A stretch of 42,219 nucleotides of DNA. Source: Alphaproteobacteria bacterium. GTDB taxonomy: Bacteria; Pseudomonadota; Alphaproteobacteria; SHVV01. The stretch covers positions 1 through 42,219 of the forward strand of contig VGEO01000018.1 in NCBI GenBank assembly GCA_016869275.1. Direction: 5' to 3'. Below are positions 19,010 to 26,783 of the stretch, piece after piece (position 1 is the first letter of the stretch; every line of letters begins with the position of its first letter). Under the pieces are notes generated by a model. That model was not told where the DNA came from, ran no database searches, and saw nothing but the letters and a program-made list of their open reading frames with translations. Position numbers and translations under genes: made by a program.

Positions 19010-19458
19010 CCGCGACCGAAGGGATCGTCGATCTCTATACCGACGGCGCGTGCGCGGGGAATCCCGGGCCCGGCGGCTGGGGCGTGCTCATGGTCTATGG
19101 TGACCACGAGCGCGAGCTGATGGGCGGCGAATCCGCCACCACCAACAACCGGATGGAGCTTTTGGCCGCGATCAACGGCCTCGTCGCGCTGACCCGGCCG
19201 ATGCAGGTCCGCATCCACACCGACTCGACCTACGTCAAGGACGGCATCACCCAGTGGATCCACAAGTGGAAGAAGAACGGCTGGCGCACCGCAGACCGCA
19301 AGCCGGTCAAGAACGTCGATCTGTGGCAGCGGCTCGACGCGGCGCTCGCCCGCCATCGCGTCGAATGGTTCTGGATCCGCGGCCACAACGGCCACCCCGA
19401 GAACGAGCGCGCCGATCGTTTGGCCCGCGCCGCGATCGCTGACCTCGCGCGCCGATGA
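19006..19458 (+). CDS. rnhA: Ribonuclease HI
   Basis: 150 aa, full length. Degrades the RNA strand of RNA-DNA hybrids. The active-site acidic residues are in [17 protein letters not shown] (Asp), [11 protein letters not shown] (Glu), RIHTDSTYV (Asp) and ERADRLA (Asp), with the assisting His in [11 protein letters not shown]. The basic handle helix is [12 protein letters not shown]. With rnhB at the left end the window holds both RNase H types. Overlaps thrB by 4 bp, so translation is likely coupled. Confidence 0.97.
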   Translation: MTATEGIVDLYTDGACAGNPGPGGWGVLMVYGDHERELMGGESATTNNRMELLAAINGLVALTRPMQVRIHTDSTYVKDGITQWIHKWKKNGWRTADRKPVKNVDLWQRLDAALARHRVEWFWIRGHNGHPENERADRLARAAIADLARR

Positions 19459-19487
19459 AAACGCGCCCGGCGTCGAGCCGGGCGCGT
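19458..19487 (-). terminator. Rho-independent terminator, mainly for the peroxiredoxin gene
   Basis: A perfect 11-bp stem, ACGCGCCCGGC (19461-19471) and GCCGGGCGCGT (19477-19487), with a 5-nt loop. On the minus strand it is followed by TTTT, so it ends leftward transcripts from the peroxiredoxin gene. It sits between two convergent genes and could also slow rightward transcripts from rnhA. Confidence 0.8.
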
Positions 19488-19524
19488 CGCAGTGCGGTTC
19501 GGCGGCGGCTCAGGGACCGAGCGT

Positions 19525-20007
19525 TCAAATCTGCTCGAGCATCTTCTCGGCCGAGCTGATTTCGAACTTGCCGGCTTCTTCGAGGTTGAATTTGGTGACC
19601 TTGCCGTTGTCGATCACCATCGAATAACGGCGCGCACGGTGGCCGAGGCCGAAGCCGGTGCCGTCCATTTCGACGCCCATGGCGCGGGCGAGATCGCCGT
19701 TGCCGTCGGCGAGCATCATCACCTTGTCGCCGGTGTTCTGAGCCTTGCCCCAAGCGTCCATGACGAACGCGTCGTTGACCGATACGCAGGCGACGGTATC
19801 GATGCCCTTGGCTTTGATCTTGTCGGCATTCTGGACGAACCCGGGCAGATGCTTGGCCGAGCAGGTCGGCGTGAACGCGCCCGGTACGTTGAACAGCACG
19901 ACCTTCTTACCCTTGGTGAGATCGTCGGTGGTAATGGTCGCCGGGCCGCTCGGGCCCATGTAGCGAAGAGTCACGCTCGGAATCTTGTCGCCTACTTTGA
20001 TGGTCAT
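19525..20007 (-). CDS. Peroxiredoxin, Prx5 subfamily
   Basis: 160 aa. Reduces hydrogen peroxide and organic peroxides through the peroxidatic Cys49 in the motif VPGAFTPTCSAKHLPGF, characteristic of Prx5/AhpE-like glutathione- or thioredoxin-linked peroxiredoxins. Also present is DAFVMDAWGKAQ, typical of the family, and a C-terminal SAEKMLEQI. ATG 20007 is preceded by a strong GGAGGA ribosome site. The nearest possible promoter on the minus strand is only a fair match. It is followed by a strong terminator at 19458-19487. Placement next to rnhA recurs in related genomes. Confidence 0.94.
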   Translation of the reverse strand: MTIKVGDKIPSVTLRYMGPSGPATITTDDLTKGKKVVLFNVPGAFTPTCSAKHLPGFVQNADKIKAKGIDTVACVSVNDAFVMDAWGKAQNTGDKVMMLADGNGDLARAMGVEMDGTGFGLGHRARRYSMVIDNGKVTKFNLEEAGKFEISSAEKMLEQI

Positions 20008-20102
20008 CGGTCCTCCTGCGGTTTTCTTGTCGGCGCGTCCGTGGCCGAACGCCCGTTGCGCGCGACTGTACGCGAAAGGTACCGACCGGAAAAGGCCGCA
20101 CG

Positions 20103-20939
20103 TCAGCGCGCGCCGAGCGTCACGCGCTGTTCGACGCCGCCGCGACCGGCCTCGATCAACGTCACCACGACCGTGCGCCCCGGCACCACGTGGGCCGCGT
20201 CTTTCGCCGGCCAGCGGTAAACCGCCGCTACCTCGCGCGCACCGCGCCGTTCGATTTGGGGCGGCGGGATCGCGACCCCGTCGAGCCCCTCGACGATGAC
20301 GTCGATCGCGCCGAACGCCGGACCGTCATCGCGAACCGCATCGACCGTCAGCGCGACGTCGCCGGGTCGGTTCGCCACCCACGCCGATATCGCGATGCCC
20401 TGCGGTGCGCCCGGCACGCGCGCGCGGTAACGCTCGATCGCCGCGGCGTGAGGCGAGGGCGTCGCCGCTCCCGCCGGCAGGTCGAGCTTGAAGCTCGCCT
20501 CGCCGAGCACGCAGATATCGCGGCAAATACCGATTGCGAGATCGAGCCGGACCGCGACCGGCTCGCCGGGACGCACGAGCGTCACCTTGAGCGGCAACAC
20601 GACCTCATCGGCATAACCGAAGGTATGGAAGCCGGCGAGAACGTAGCGCTTGGGGGTCGGCCATTCGATCGTGAGGCCGGCAACGTTGCGCGAGGCCGAC
20701 CAGTCGAGTTCGGGTGGGACGCCGGCATCGCCGGGTGAGCGCCAATAGGTCTTGAATTCGGGATCGAGCTTGACCTGCAGGCCGAGCCAGACGTCGGCCG
20801 CGGTCCCGACCGCCGACGTCGCCGCGATCAAGCGCGCCTTGGCGTGCTCGAGGTCCTGCCAAGCGGTCGCTTGCGCCGCCACCGGCGGCGCGGCGGCCAG
20901 CCAGGCGATCGCCGTCGCAACGAAGAGGATAAGGCGCAC
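20103..20939 (-). CDS. Secreted DsbD N-terminal-domain protein
   Basis: 278 aa from GTG 20939, with AGGAG upstream. Residues 1-22 form a signal peptide ending in PVAAQA. The body matches the N-terminal immunoglobulin-like domain of thiol:disulfide interchange protein DsbD: LQVKLDPEFKTYWRSPGDAG, then LDWSASRNVAGLTIEWPTPK and FGYADEVVLPLKVT. The cysteine pair is in GICRDICVLGEASFKLDLP. The membrane and thioredoxin domains of full DsbD are absent here. By family such stand-alone domains receive or pass electrons in the periplasm, possibly for cytochrome c maturation or repair. It is in the same orientation as the peroxiredoxin gene, 95 bp upstream of it. Confidence 0.85.
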   Translation of the reverse strand: MRLILFVATAIAWLAAAPPVAAQATAWQDLEHAKARLIAATSAVGTAADVWLGLQVKLDPEFKTYWRSPGDAGVPPELDWSASRNVAGLTIEWPTPKRYVLAGFHTFGYADEVVLPLKVTLVRPGEPVAVRLDLAIGICRDICVLGEASFKLDLPAGAATPSPHAAAIERYRARVPGAPQGIAISAWVANRPGDVALTVDAVRDDGPAFGAIDVIVEGLDGVAIPPPQIERRGAREVAAVYRWPAKDAAHVVPGRTVVVTLIEAGRGGVEQRVTLGAR

Positions 20940-21078
20940 GCGGTCGTTCTCCTTGCGCGGGCCGAGCCCGCCACTTCAGGAAATATAGGTTCCCAGGCGC
21001 GATGGCGTTTCATAAAATTGTGAACGTACTCGCCGGCGCGACGTCGATGCGACGGAGCGGCCGGCGAGGGAGCAAACC

Positions 21079-21681
21079 ATGACGAGGTCCGAAACGCCGA
21101 CCGAGCCTGAGGCGCGCGACGCCGACGCACCGTCGTTGACCGGTCAACTCCTGATCGCGATGCCGACCATGCCCGACCCGCGTTTCGCCCGGACCGTGAT
21201 CTATATGTGCGCCCATTCGGCGACCGGAGCGATGGGCATCGTCATCAACAAGCTGCTCGACAACATCAGCTTTCGCGACCTGCTCGAACAGCTCAGCATC
21301 GAGACTCAGCGGATTCCCGACTCGCTCAAGATCCACTTCGGCGGACCGGTCGAGACCTCGCGCGGGTTCGTGCTCCACAGCGCCGATTACCAGCAGCCCG
21401 GCACCCTGATGGTCGACGACGGCGTCGGCTTGACCGCTTCGATCGATATCCTCCGGTTGATCGCCGCCGGCGAGGGCCCGCAGCGGTTCCTGCTCGCGCT
21501 GGGCTACGCCGGCTGGGCCCCCGGCCAGCTCGATTCGGAGATCCAGTCGAACGGTTGGCTGCACGCGACGGCCGATCAGGATCTCGTTTTCGGTGCCGCC
21601 AATCACGAGAAATGGCACCGCGCCGTCAACAAGCTCGGTTTCGACGTCGCCAAGCTTTCGAGCGAAGCCGGCCGCGCTTAA
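21079..21681 (+). CDS. YqgE/AlgH family protein
   Basis: 200 aa, preceded by GAGGGAGC ribosome site. The family blocks are clear: [56 protein letters not shown] and [20 protein letters not shown]. The N-terminus has an extra ~18 polar residues. The molecular role of the family (UPF0301) is not settled. It is divergent from the DsbD-domain gene across a 139-bp gap that is AT-rich in the middle; I found no hexamer pair there that I would trust. A short inverted repeat, GCCCG-CTAT-CGGGC (21685-21698), follows the stop. Confidence 0.93.
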   Translation: MTRSETPTEPEARDADAPSLTGQLLIAMPTMPDPRFARTVIYMCAHSATGAMGIVINKLLDNISFRDLLEQLSIETQRIPDSLKIHFGGPVETSRGFVLHSADYQQPGTLMVDDGVGLTASIDILRLIAAGEGPQRFLLALGYAGWAPGQLDSEIQSNGWLHATADQDLVFGAANHEKWHRAVNKLGFDVAKLSSEAGRA

Positions 21682-21832
21682 CCGGCCCGCTATCGGGCGC
21701 GGCCCCCGTCCGACTGCGGCTTACGCGAGCCGTCCACTGTAGGTCGCATAATCTTGTGGCGATTCGGATCCGAGGCCGCTACATATAGTATTAAGCACTA
21801 GGTGGACGACGGCATGGAGCGTCCGTGAGTTG

Positions 21833-22745
21833 ATGGGGCTTCCCGCAGCGGCGTACCAAACCCGCCCGGTCGAGGTGGTCGGTGTCGCTTGCGGCTTCGG
21901 AGCGCCGGACGTTCGTTGCGAGGCCGCACCTGAAGTCCTGGCGGCGTTGCTATCGGGATCGGCCCTTCGTTGGAACGGAAAAGCGGTTCGCTGGAGTGAC
22001 ATCCTGCGCGTCGGGCGGCGCGGCACCGGACTCGAGCAAACCATCGCCGCGGTCGTGCCTCTTTACCGTTCCCTCTCCGCGAGCGTGTGCGCCATTGCCG
22101 AACGAGGCCAGCGGTTTGTCGTGATCGGCGGGGATCACGGCGGGGCGATCGGAACCTGGAGCGGCGCCGCGCGGGCGTTCGGCCGTATCGGCCTCGTTTG
22201 GCTCGACGCACACCTGGACAGCCATACGCCAGCGATGACGCCGTCTGGCAATCTGCACGGCATGCCGCTCGCCTGTCTCCTCGGCGTCGGCGACCCGCGC
22301 CTGATCGGCTTGGGGCCGCGCACGCCCGCGCACGCCCGCGCTCGACCCCGCTCACGTCTGCCTCGTCGGCGCCAGGAGCTGGGCGCCGGCGGAGGCCGCC
22401 CTCCTCGACCGCCTTGGCGTGCGCGTGATCGCGATGGACGAGGTCGCCCGGCGCGGCCTCGATGCGGCGCTCGACGAGGCGGTCGCTCGCGCCAGCCGCG
22501 GTACCGCCGGATTCGGCCTCTCGCTCGACATCGACGCGCTTGATCCGGCTGCGGCACCTGCCGTCGCCGTTTCGGTCGCCGACGGACTCGCCCCGCTCGC
22601 AGTGATGCGGGGCATTCGCGCCGCCGCTGCGCTGTCGGGCTGTTGCGGGTTCGAACTGGTCGAGTACAACCCGACGCTCGATCGCAACGGCGCCACCCGA
22701 CGCATCGTCGAGAGCACCCTGCGCGCCTTTGTCGGCGCCTCGTAG
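21833..22745 (+). pseudogene. Arginase-family ureohydrolase broken by a 10-bp tandem duplication
   Basis: Frame 21833 onward gives an arginase/agmatinase N-terminal two thirds: VVIGGDHGGAIGTWSG, VWLDAHLDSHTP and GNLHGMPLACLLG, with the manganese-binding His and Asp residues. After GDPRLIGLGPRTPA it turns into low-complexity Arg-rich sequence. The true continuation, LDPAHVCLVGARSWAPAEAA, then SLDIDALDPAAAPAVAVS and FELVEYNPTLDR, is in the next frame and ends at 22745. The cause is visible: the 10-mer CACGCCCGCG occurs twice in a row (22321-22340). Removing one copy rejoins the two parts exactly into a ~300-aa protein, the normal arginase size. Arginine is the more likely substrate from the GNxHGMPLA block. 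It could be a real mutation or an assembly error. Confidence 0.85.
22321..22340 (+). repeat. 10-bp tandem duplication that frameshifts the arginase-family gene
   Basis: CACGCCCGCG at 22321-22330 is repeated exactly at 22331-22340. Ten is not a multiple of three, so the reading frame shifts by one. A single copy restores the expected sequence GPRTPALDPAHVCLVG across the junction. Consistent with replication slippage. Confidence 0.85.
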
Positions 22746-22868
22746 GATAGAGCCCGTTGCCCGCTACTGTTTAGCCGGCGCCGGCGCGACGTAGCTCCTC
22801 CTCCCTCCTCGCCCGGCTCGTTCGCTGCGTCGTGACCCGGTCCGAGTGCCGCACCCCACCGAATTCGA

Positions 22869-22897
22869 TTGACCGCGGCAACCATGACGCGTATGGT
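22869..22897 (+). promoter_or_regulatory. Sigma70-type promoter of the helicase-infA operon
   Basis: TTGACC at 22869-22874, a 17-bp spacer and TATGGT at 22892-22897, almost the same hexamers as the atp operon promoter. Transcription would start near 22904 and give a ~167-nt untranslated leader before the helicase ATG. Confidence 0.65.
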
Positions 22898-22903
22898 CCG
22901 CCG

Positions 22904-23070
22904 CACTTGGTTTCTCGCGATTGCGCGAACGCGCTTCCCTGAAGCGCCTTATCTCGGGACAATCTTTCATAAACCGCTACCCCCGCTTTGCGCGTGGGGA
23001 TGGCAACAGCGTAACGGCGCCGGGAGTCCCAAGACTTTTCCCGCGCCGACGCCACAAGGATAACTGTTTA
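22904..23070 (+). promoter_or_regulatory. Long structured 5' leader of the RNA helicase mRNA
   Basis: No credible gene lies in 22746-23070. After the promoter at 22869 the leader holds two possible hairpins: GCGCTTC-CCT-GAAGCGC (22931-22947) and a CCCC (22980-22983) / GGGG (22996-22999) stem with an inner CGC-TTT-GCG, further enclosed by CGCT and AGCG. AAGGA (23056-23060) is the ribosome site, 10 nt before the ATG. Long structured leaders are common on cold-shock and helicase mRNAs; function here is inference. Confidence 0.45.
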
Positions 23071-24360
23071 ATGACTCTCCCTAGTTTCGCCGAACTCGGC
23101 GTTTCCGAGCCGATTCGGGCTGCCCTCACCGCCCAAGGCTATAGCGCGTCGACGCCGATCCAGGCGCGCGCGATTCCGATCTTGCTCGCGGGCAAGGACC
23201 TTCTCGGCATCGCCCAGACCGGCAGCGGCAAGACCGCCGCCTTCGCCGTCCCGATCCTGCAGCGCCTGTCCGAGCGCCGCGAACCGGCTGGCGCCCGTGC
23301 CACCCACGCCCTCATCCTCGCCCCCACCCGCGAGCTCGCGATCCAGATCGCCGACGATTGCCGCACCTACGGCAGGAATGTCGGGCTCCGCATCGCCGTC
23401 ATCTACGGCGGCGTCGGTCAAAATCCTCAAGTCCAAGCGATGGCGCGCGGGGTCGACATTCTGATTGCCACGCCGGGGCGCCTGCTCGACCTGATCGAAC
23501 AAGGCCATGTCCGGCTCGACCGCGCCCGCACCTTCGTGCTCGACGAGGCCGATCGCATGATGGACATGGGTTTCATCCGCGACGTCCGCCGCATCGTCGC
23601 CAAGCTGCCGCGCGACCGCCAGTCGCTCCTGTTTTCGGCCACCATGCCGACCGACATCGCCCGCCTCGCCGGCGAGATGCTGAGCTCACCCGAGCGCGTC
23701 GACCTCGCCCCGACCGGGGTCGCGGTCGAGCGGATCGAGCAGCGCGTGATCCACGTCGCCGCCGCCGACAAGCGCCGGCTGTTGGCCGACCTCTTGCGCG
23801 ATCCCGGAATGACGCGGGTGATCGTCTTCACCCGCACCAAGCACGGCGCCAATCGCGTCGCCGAGCATCTCGATCGCGCCAAGGTCGCGGCCGATGCCAT
23901 CCATGGCAACAAGTCGCAGAGCGCGCGCCAGCGCGCCCTCGACGGCTTCCGCGCCGGGCACGTTCGCGTTCTGGTCGCGACCGACATCGCCTCGCGCGGG
24001 ATCGACGTCGATGACATCTCGCACGTCGTCAACTTCGATATCCCGAACGTGCCCGAGGATTACGTCCATCGCATCGGCCGCACCGCGCGCGCCGGCTCGG
24101 GCGGCGCCGCGATCGCGCTGTGCGACCCGGCCGAACGCCCGTTCCTCAAGGCGATCGAGAAGTTGACCCGCAAGACGCTTGCGGTTGCCACCCACGCGCT
24201 GCCGGCCGCCGGCCCGGCCGATCGCACGCCCGACGAGCCGCGCCGCCGCAACGCCGGCCGCAACGGCACCCGGCACGGCCGCGGTCGCAACCAGCGGTCA
24301 TCTCCCGCCCCGCGCCGCGAGCCCGACCGCGACGCCTATCGCAGCCAACAGCCTCGGTGA
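23071..24360 (+). CDS. DEAD-box ATP-dependent RNA helicase, RhlE-like
   Basis: 429 aa from ATG 23071. All core motifs are present in order: Q motif ([19 protein letters not shown] and TPIQ), [27 protein letters not shown], then [21 protein letters not shown] and HRIGRTAR. The C-terminal ~70 residues are basic and rich in Arg/Asn/Pro ([17 protein letters not shown]), like the RNA-binding tails of RhlE proteins. These enzymes remodel structured RNA in ribosome assembly, mRNA decay or cold adaptation. It is followed 4 bp later by an infA gene, suggesting a role near translation initiation. RhlE is the best subfamily call, though DEAD-box subfamilies are hard to separate by eye. Confidence 0.93.
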   Translation: MTLPSFAELGVSEPIRAALTAQGYSASTPIQARAIPILLAGKDLLGIAQTGSGKTAAFAVPILQRLSERREPAGARATHALILAPTRELAIQIADDCRTYGRNVGLRIAVIYGGVGQNPQVQAMARGVDILIATPGRLLDLIEQGHVRLDRARTFVLDEADRMMDMGFIRDVRRIVAKLPRDRQSLLFSATMPTDIARLAGEMLSSPERVDLAPTGVAVERIEQRVIHVAAADKRRLLADLLRDPGMTRVIVFTRTKHGANRVAEHLDRAKVAADAIHGNKSQSARQRALDGFRAGHVRVLVATDIASRGIDVDDISHVVNFDIPNVPEDYVHRIGRTARAGSGGAAIALCDPAERPFLKAIEKLTRKTLAVATHALPAAGPADRTPDEPRRRNAGRNGTRHGRGRNQRSSPAPRREPDRDAYRSQQPR

Positions 24361-24364
24361 CCCC

Positions 24365-24643
24365 ATGGCTAAAGAAGACCTGATCGAGCTCGAAGCGACT
24401 GTCATCGACGTCCTGCCGGACGGGCGCTTCCGCGTCCGCCTCGACAACGACCGCGAAGTGATGGCCTACACCGCCGGCCGGATGCGCAAGAACCGCATCC
24501 GGACGCTGGCCGGGGATCGCGTCACGATCGAGATGTCGCCTTACGATCTGGAAAAGGGGCGGGTCATTTTCCGCCACCGCGACGAGCGCACGCCCGCGCC
24601 CGGCTCACGCCGTCCGAACCGCACCTTCAATCGCCGCCGGTAG
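24365..24643 (+). CDS. infA: Translation initiation factor IF-1 with a basic C-terminal tail
   Basis: 92 aa. Residues 1-72 are a complete OB-fold IF-1 ([55 protein letters not shown]), which binds the ribosomal A site and aids start selection. Residues 73-92 are an extra tail with seven Arg, not found in the 72-residue E. coli protein. It starts 4 bp after the helicase stop and is very probably cotranscribed. Many alphaproteobacteria have more than one infA; whether this is the only copy cannot be told. Its 3' end overlaps the convergent small gene at 24605 by 39 bp. Confidence 0.93.
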   Translation: MAKEDLIELEATVIDVLPDGRFRVRLDNDREVMAYTAGRMRKNRIRTLAGDRVTIEMSPYDLEKGRVIFRHRDERTPAPGSRRPNRTFNRRR

Positions 24644-24850
24644 CGTCTCGATCCGTTTGGCGAGCGTGACGCGGACCGCGTGCGGTTCGATTCCGGCCAA
24701 TTGGCAGACCAGGTCGAAGTCGTCGTTACGCGTCATGATCCAACGCCGCGCTTCGACGCTGTTGAACGCGGCATCGCCCGCCTCGCCGACCGCGTCGGAG
24801 AAGGCGCGTTCGATCACGGCGAGCCACAGGGCGGTTTCGTTCGCGGCCAT
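24605..24850 (-). CDS. Small conserved-looking protein, unknown function
   Basis: 81 aa: starts [20 protein letters not shown], with [20 protein letters not shown] and [19 protein letters not shown] in the middle and end. The composition (Trp, Phe, balanced charge) is that of a real folded protein rather than a shadow frame. The RRWI...DF..VC.LAGI.P pattern recalls small phage-like or regulatory proteins I have seen in alphaproteobacteria, but I cannot name the family with certainty. It follows the GNAT gene by 6 bp in the same direction and is likely its operon partner. It overlaps the end of infA on the other strand. Confidence 0.65.
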   Translation of the reverse strand: MAANETALWLAVIERAFSDAVGEAGDAAFNSVEARRWIMTRNDDFDLVCQLAGIEPHAVRVTLAKRIETLPAAIEGAVRTA

Positions 24851-24856
24851 GCGTCC

Positions 24857-25456
24857 TTATACACTGTCGCCGGGCCGGATGTCGGATCCGATCATCGCGA
24901 ACAGCAAATGATCCTGCCACACCCCGTTGATGCAGAGATATTCGCGCGCATAGCCCTCGCGGGTGAAGCCCAGGCTCTCGAGCAGACGCCGGCTCGGGGC
25001 GTTGGTCGGAATGCATGCCGCCTCCAGGCGGCGCAGTCCTATATCATTGAAAATAAAAGGAATTAGAGCGATCAACGCATCCCGCATCAAACCCAACCGG
25101 GCGTACGGACGGCCCATCCAATAGCCGATCGAGCAGGACTGGGTGACGCCGCGGCGGACGTTCGAAAGCGTGACGCCGCCGACCAAGGCGTCGTCGGAGC
25201 GGCGGAAAATATAGAAGGCATAGCCCGAATCATCGCGCGCGTCCTGCTCATAGCGGCGCAAGCGGCGTCGAAATGCGGCCCGGGTCAGCGCATCGTGCGG
25301 CCAGGTCGGCTCCCACGGCACCAGGAAGTCGAGCGACTCGGCGCGAAGCTGGGCCCACGGCTCGAAATCGCGGAGTTGCGGCGCCCGTAGATACACCGCC
25401 TTGCCGACGACGGTCCGCTCGGCGATCGGCGTCACGAAAGTCTTGAGGATCGACAA
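24857..25456 (-). CDS. GNAT N-acetyltransferase, RimJ/RimL type
   Basis: 199 aa from TTG 25456, with AAGGAAGG a little upstream. The sequence YLRAPQLRDFEPWAQLRAES, LVGGVTLSNVRRGVTQSCSI, GYWMGRPYARLGLMRDAL and LRRLEAACIPTNAPSRRLLE, then SLGFTREGYAREYLCINGVW, follows the RimJ/RimL acetyl-CoA transferase pattern closely. Those enzymes acetylate N-termini of ribosomal proteins; the substrate here is inferred only from family. Order thrC, M16 peptidase, GNAT is common in alphaproteobacteria. A short inverted repeat (CGGGGT-CA-ACCCCG, 25476-25489) sits between it and the peptidase gene. Confidence 0.9.
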   Translation of the reverse strand: MSILKTFVTPIAERTVVGKAVYLRAPQLRDFEPWAQLRAESLDFLVPWEPTWPHDALTRAAFRRRLRRYEQDARDDSGYAFYIFRRSDDALVGGVTLSNVRRGVTQSCSIGYWMGRPYARLGLMRDALIALIPFIFNDIGLRRLEAACIPTNAPSRRLLESLGFTREGYAREYLCINGVWQDHLLFAMIGSDIRPGDSV

Positions 25457-25490
25457 CGGGGTCCGCCTTCCTTACCGGGGTCAACCCCGC

Positions 25491-26783
25491 TCAGCCAAAT
25501 CTTGCCGCGATCCGGTCGTACTGTTCAAGCCGGCCGATCGGGCCGAGCGCGGTCACGACCGGGCGCGCCCCCTTGAACAACCGCTCGGCGACGCGCACCA
25601 CGGCGGCAACATCGATCGCCTCGATCGCGGCGACCACTTCGGCGGTCGGGATCGGCCGGCCGAAAATCAGCAAGTGGCGGGCCAAGCGCTCGCAGCGCGA
25701 CGACGAGCTTTCGAGCGCCATTAGCAGCCCGGCCTTGATCTGCGCGCGGGCGCGGTCGAGCTCGTCGGCCCCGATCGCGACCGTCGACTTCATGACCTCG
25801 TCCGCCGTCACTGCGATCAAATCCTCGACCTGGGTGGCGCCGGTGCCGGCGTAAACCCCGAACAATCCGCCGTCGACGTAGGAAGAGGTGAACGAGTAAA
25901 CCGAATAGCAGAGCCCGCGCTTCTCGCGCACTTCTTGAAACAGGCGCGACGACATGCCGCCGCCCAACAGCGTCGAGAGCACGTTGGCGGTGTAAAAGTC
26001 GGGATCCTCGTGCGCGACCCCGTCGAACCCGAGGACGACGTGGACCTGCTCGAGGTCGCGCGCGTCGCGGCAGTCGCCGGCCTGGTATTGGCCGCGTTCG
26101 AAGTCGGTGGCGCCGCGCGCCGGAAGTTCCCCGAACCGAGCCGCCGCCAGCTCGACCAGTGCATCGTGGTCGACCCGGCCGGCGCCGGCCAGCACCATCG
26201 TTGGGGCCGCGTAGTGCGCGTCCATATAGCCGATCAGGTCGGCGCGGCCGAGGCTCTGGACACGTTCGACCGAACCCAGGATCGAGCGCCCGAGCGCTTG
26301 CGCCGGGTAGGCGGTCTCTTGGAACTTGTCGAACACGAGGTCGTCGGGCGTATCCTCGGTCTGACCGATTTCCTGGACGATGACGTCACGCTCGCGCTTG
26401 AGCTCGTCCTCGTCGAACGTCGAGTGCTGCAGGATATCGGCCAGGATATCGACCGCGAGCGGCACGTCCTCCTTGAGCACGCGCGCGTAGTAGGCGGTCT
26501 GCTCGCGCGAGGTGTAGGCGTTCACGTGTCCGCCGACCGCTTCGATCTCTTCGGCGATCGCGCGCGCGCTCCGCCGTTCGGTGCCCTTGAACGCCATGTG
26601 CTCGAGCATATGCGAGACGCCGTTCAAAGCCGGCGTTTCGTTGCGCCCGCCGACCCCGACCCAGACGCCGACCGCGGCGCTCTCGACCCCCGCCATCGCG
26701 TCGGTCACGACGCGCATGCCATTGGCGAGCTGGGTTTCGCTCACGTTCTCGATCGTCGAAGACTGAGGCCTGTCGCTAGACAT
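25491..26783 (-). CDS. M16-family zinc peptidase (processing-peptidase-like)
   Basis: 430 aa. The inverted zinc motif HxxEH is in GVSHMLEHMAFKGTERRSA, with the downstream Glu in the ELKRERDVIVQEIGQTEDTP helix, so the enzyme should be active. Family blocks LANGMRVVTDAMAGVESAAV, GGRNETPALNG and EKRGLCYSVYSFTSSYVDGG place it with the ~50-kDa single-chain bacterial relatives of the mitochondrial processing peptidase beta subunit. By family it degrades or trims peptides. It starts 8 bp inside the end of thrC, implying coupled translation. No signal peptide is visible. Confidence 0.95.
   Translation of the reverse strand: MSSDRPQSSTIENVSETQLANGMRVVTDAMAGVESAAVGVWVGVGGRNETPALNGVSHMLEHMAFKGTERRSARAIAEEIEAVGGHVNAYTSREQTAYYARVLKEDVPLAVDILADILQHSTFDEDELKRERDVIVQEIGQTEDTPDDLVFDKFQETAYPAQALGRSILGSVERVQSLGRADLIGYMDAHYAAPTMVLAGAGRVDHDALVELAAARFGELPARGATDFERGQYQAGDCRDARDLEQVHVVLGFDGVAHEDPDFYTANVLSTLLGGGMSSRLFQEVREKRGLCYSVYSFTSSYVDGGLFGVYAGTGATQVEDLIAVTADEVMKSTVAIGADELDRARAQIKAGLLMALESSSSRCERLARHLLIFGRPIPTAEVVAAIEAIDVAAVVRVAERLFKGARPVVTALGPIGRLEQYDRIAARFG

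Noticed and set aside
22764..23063. Short open frames between the arginase-like gene and the helicase
   Set aside because: Basic, low-complexity translations without ribosome sites; the region is better explained by promoter and leader.
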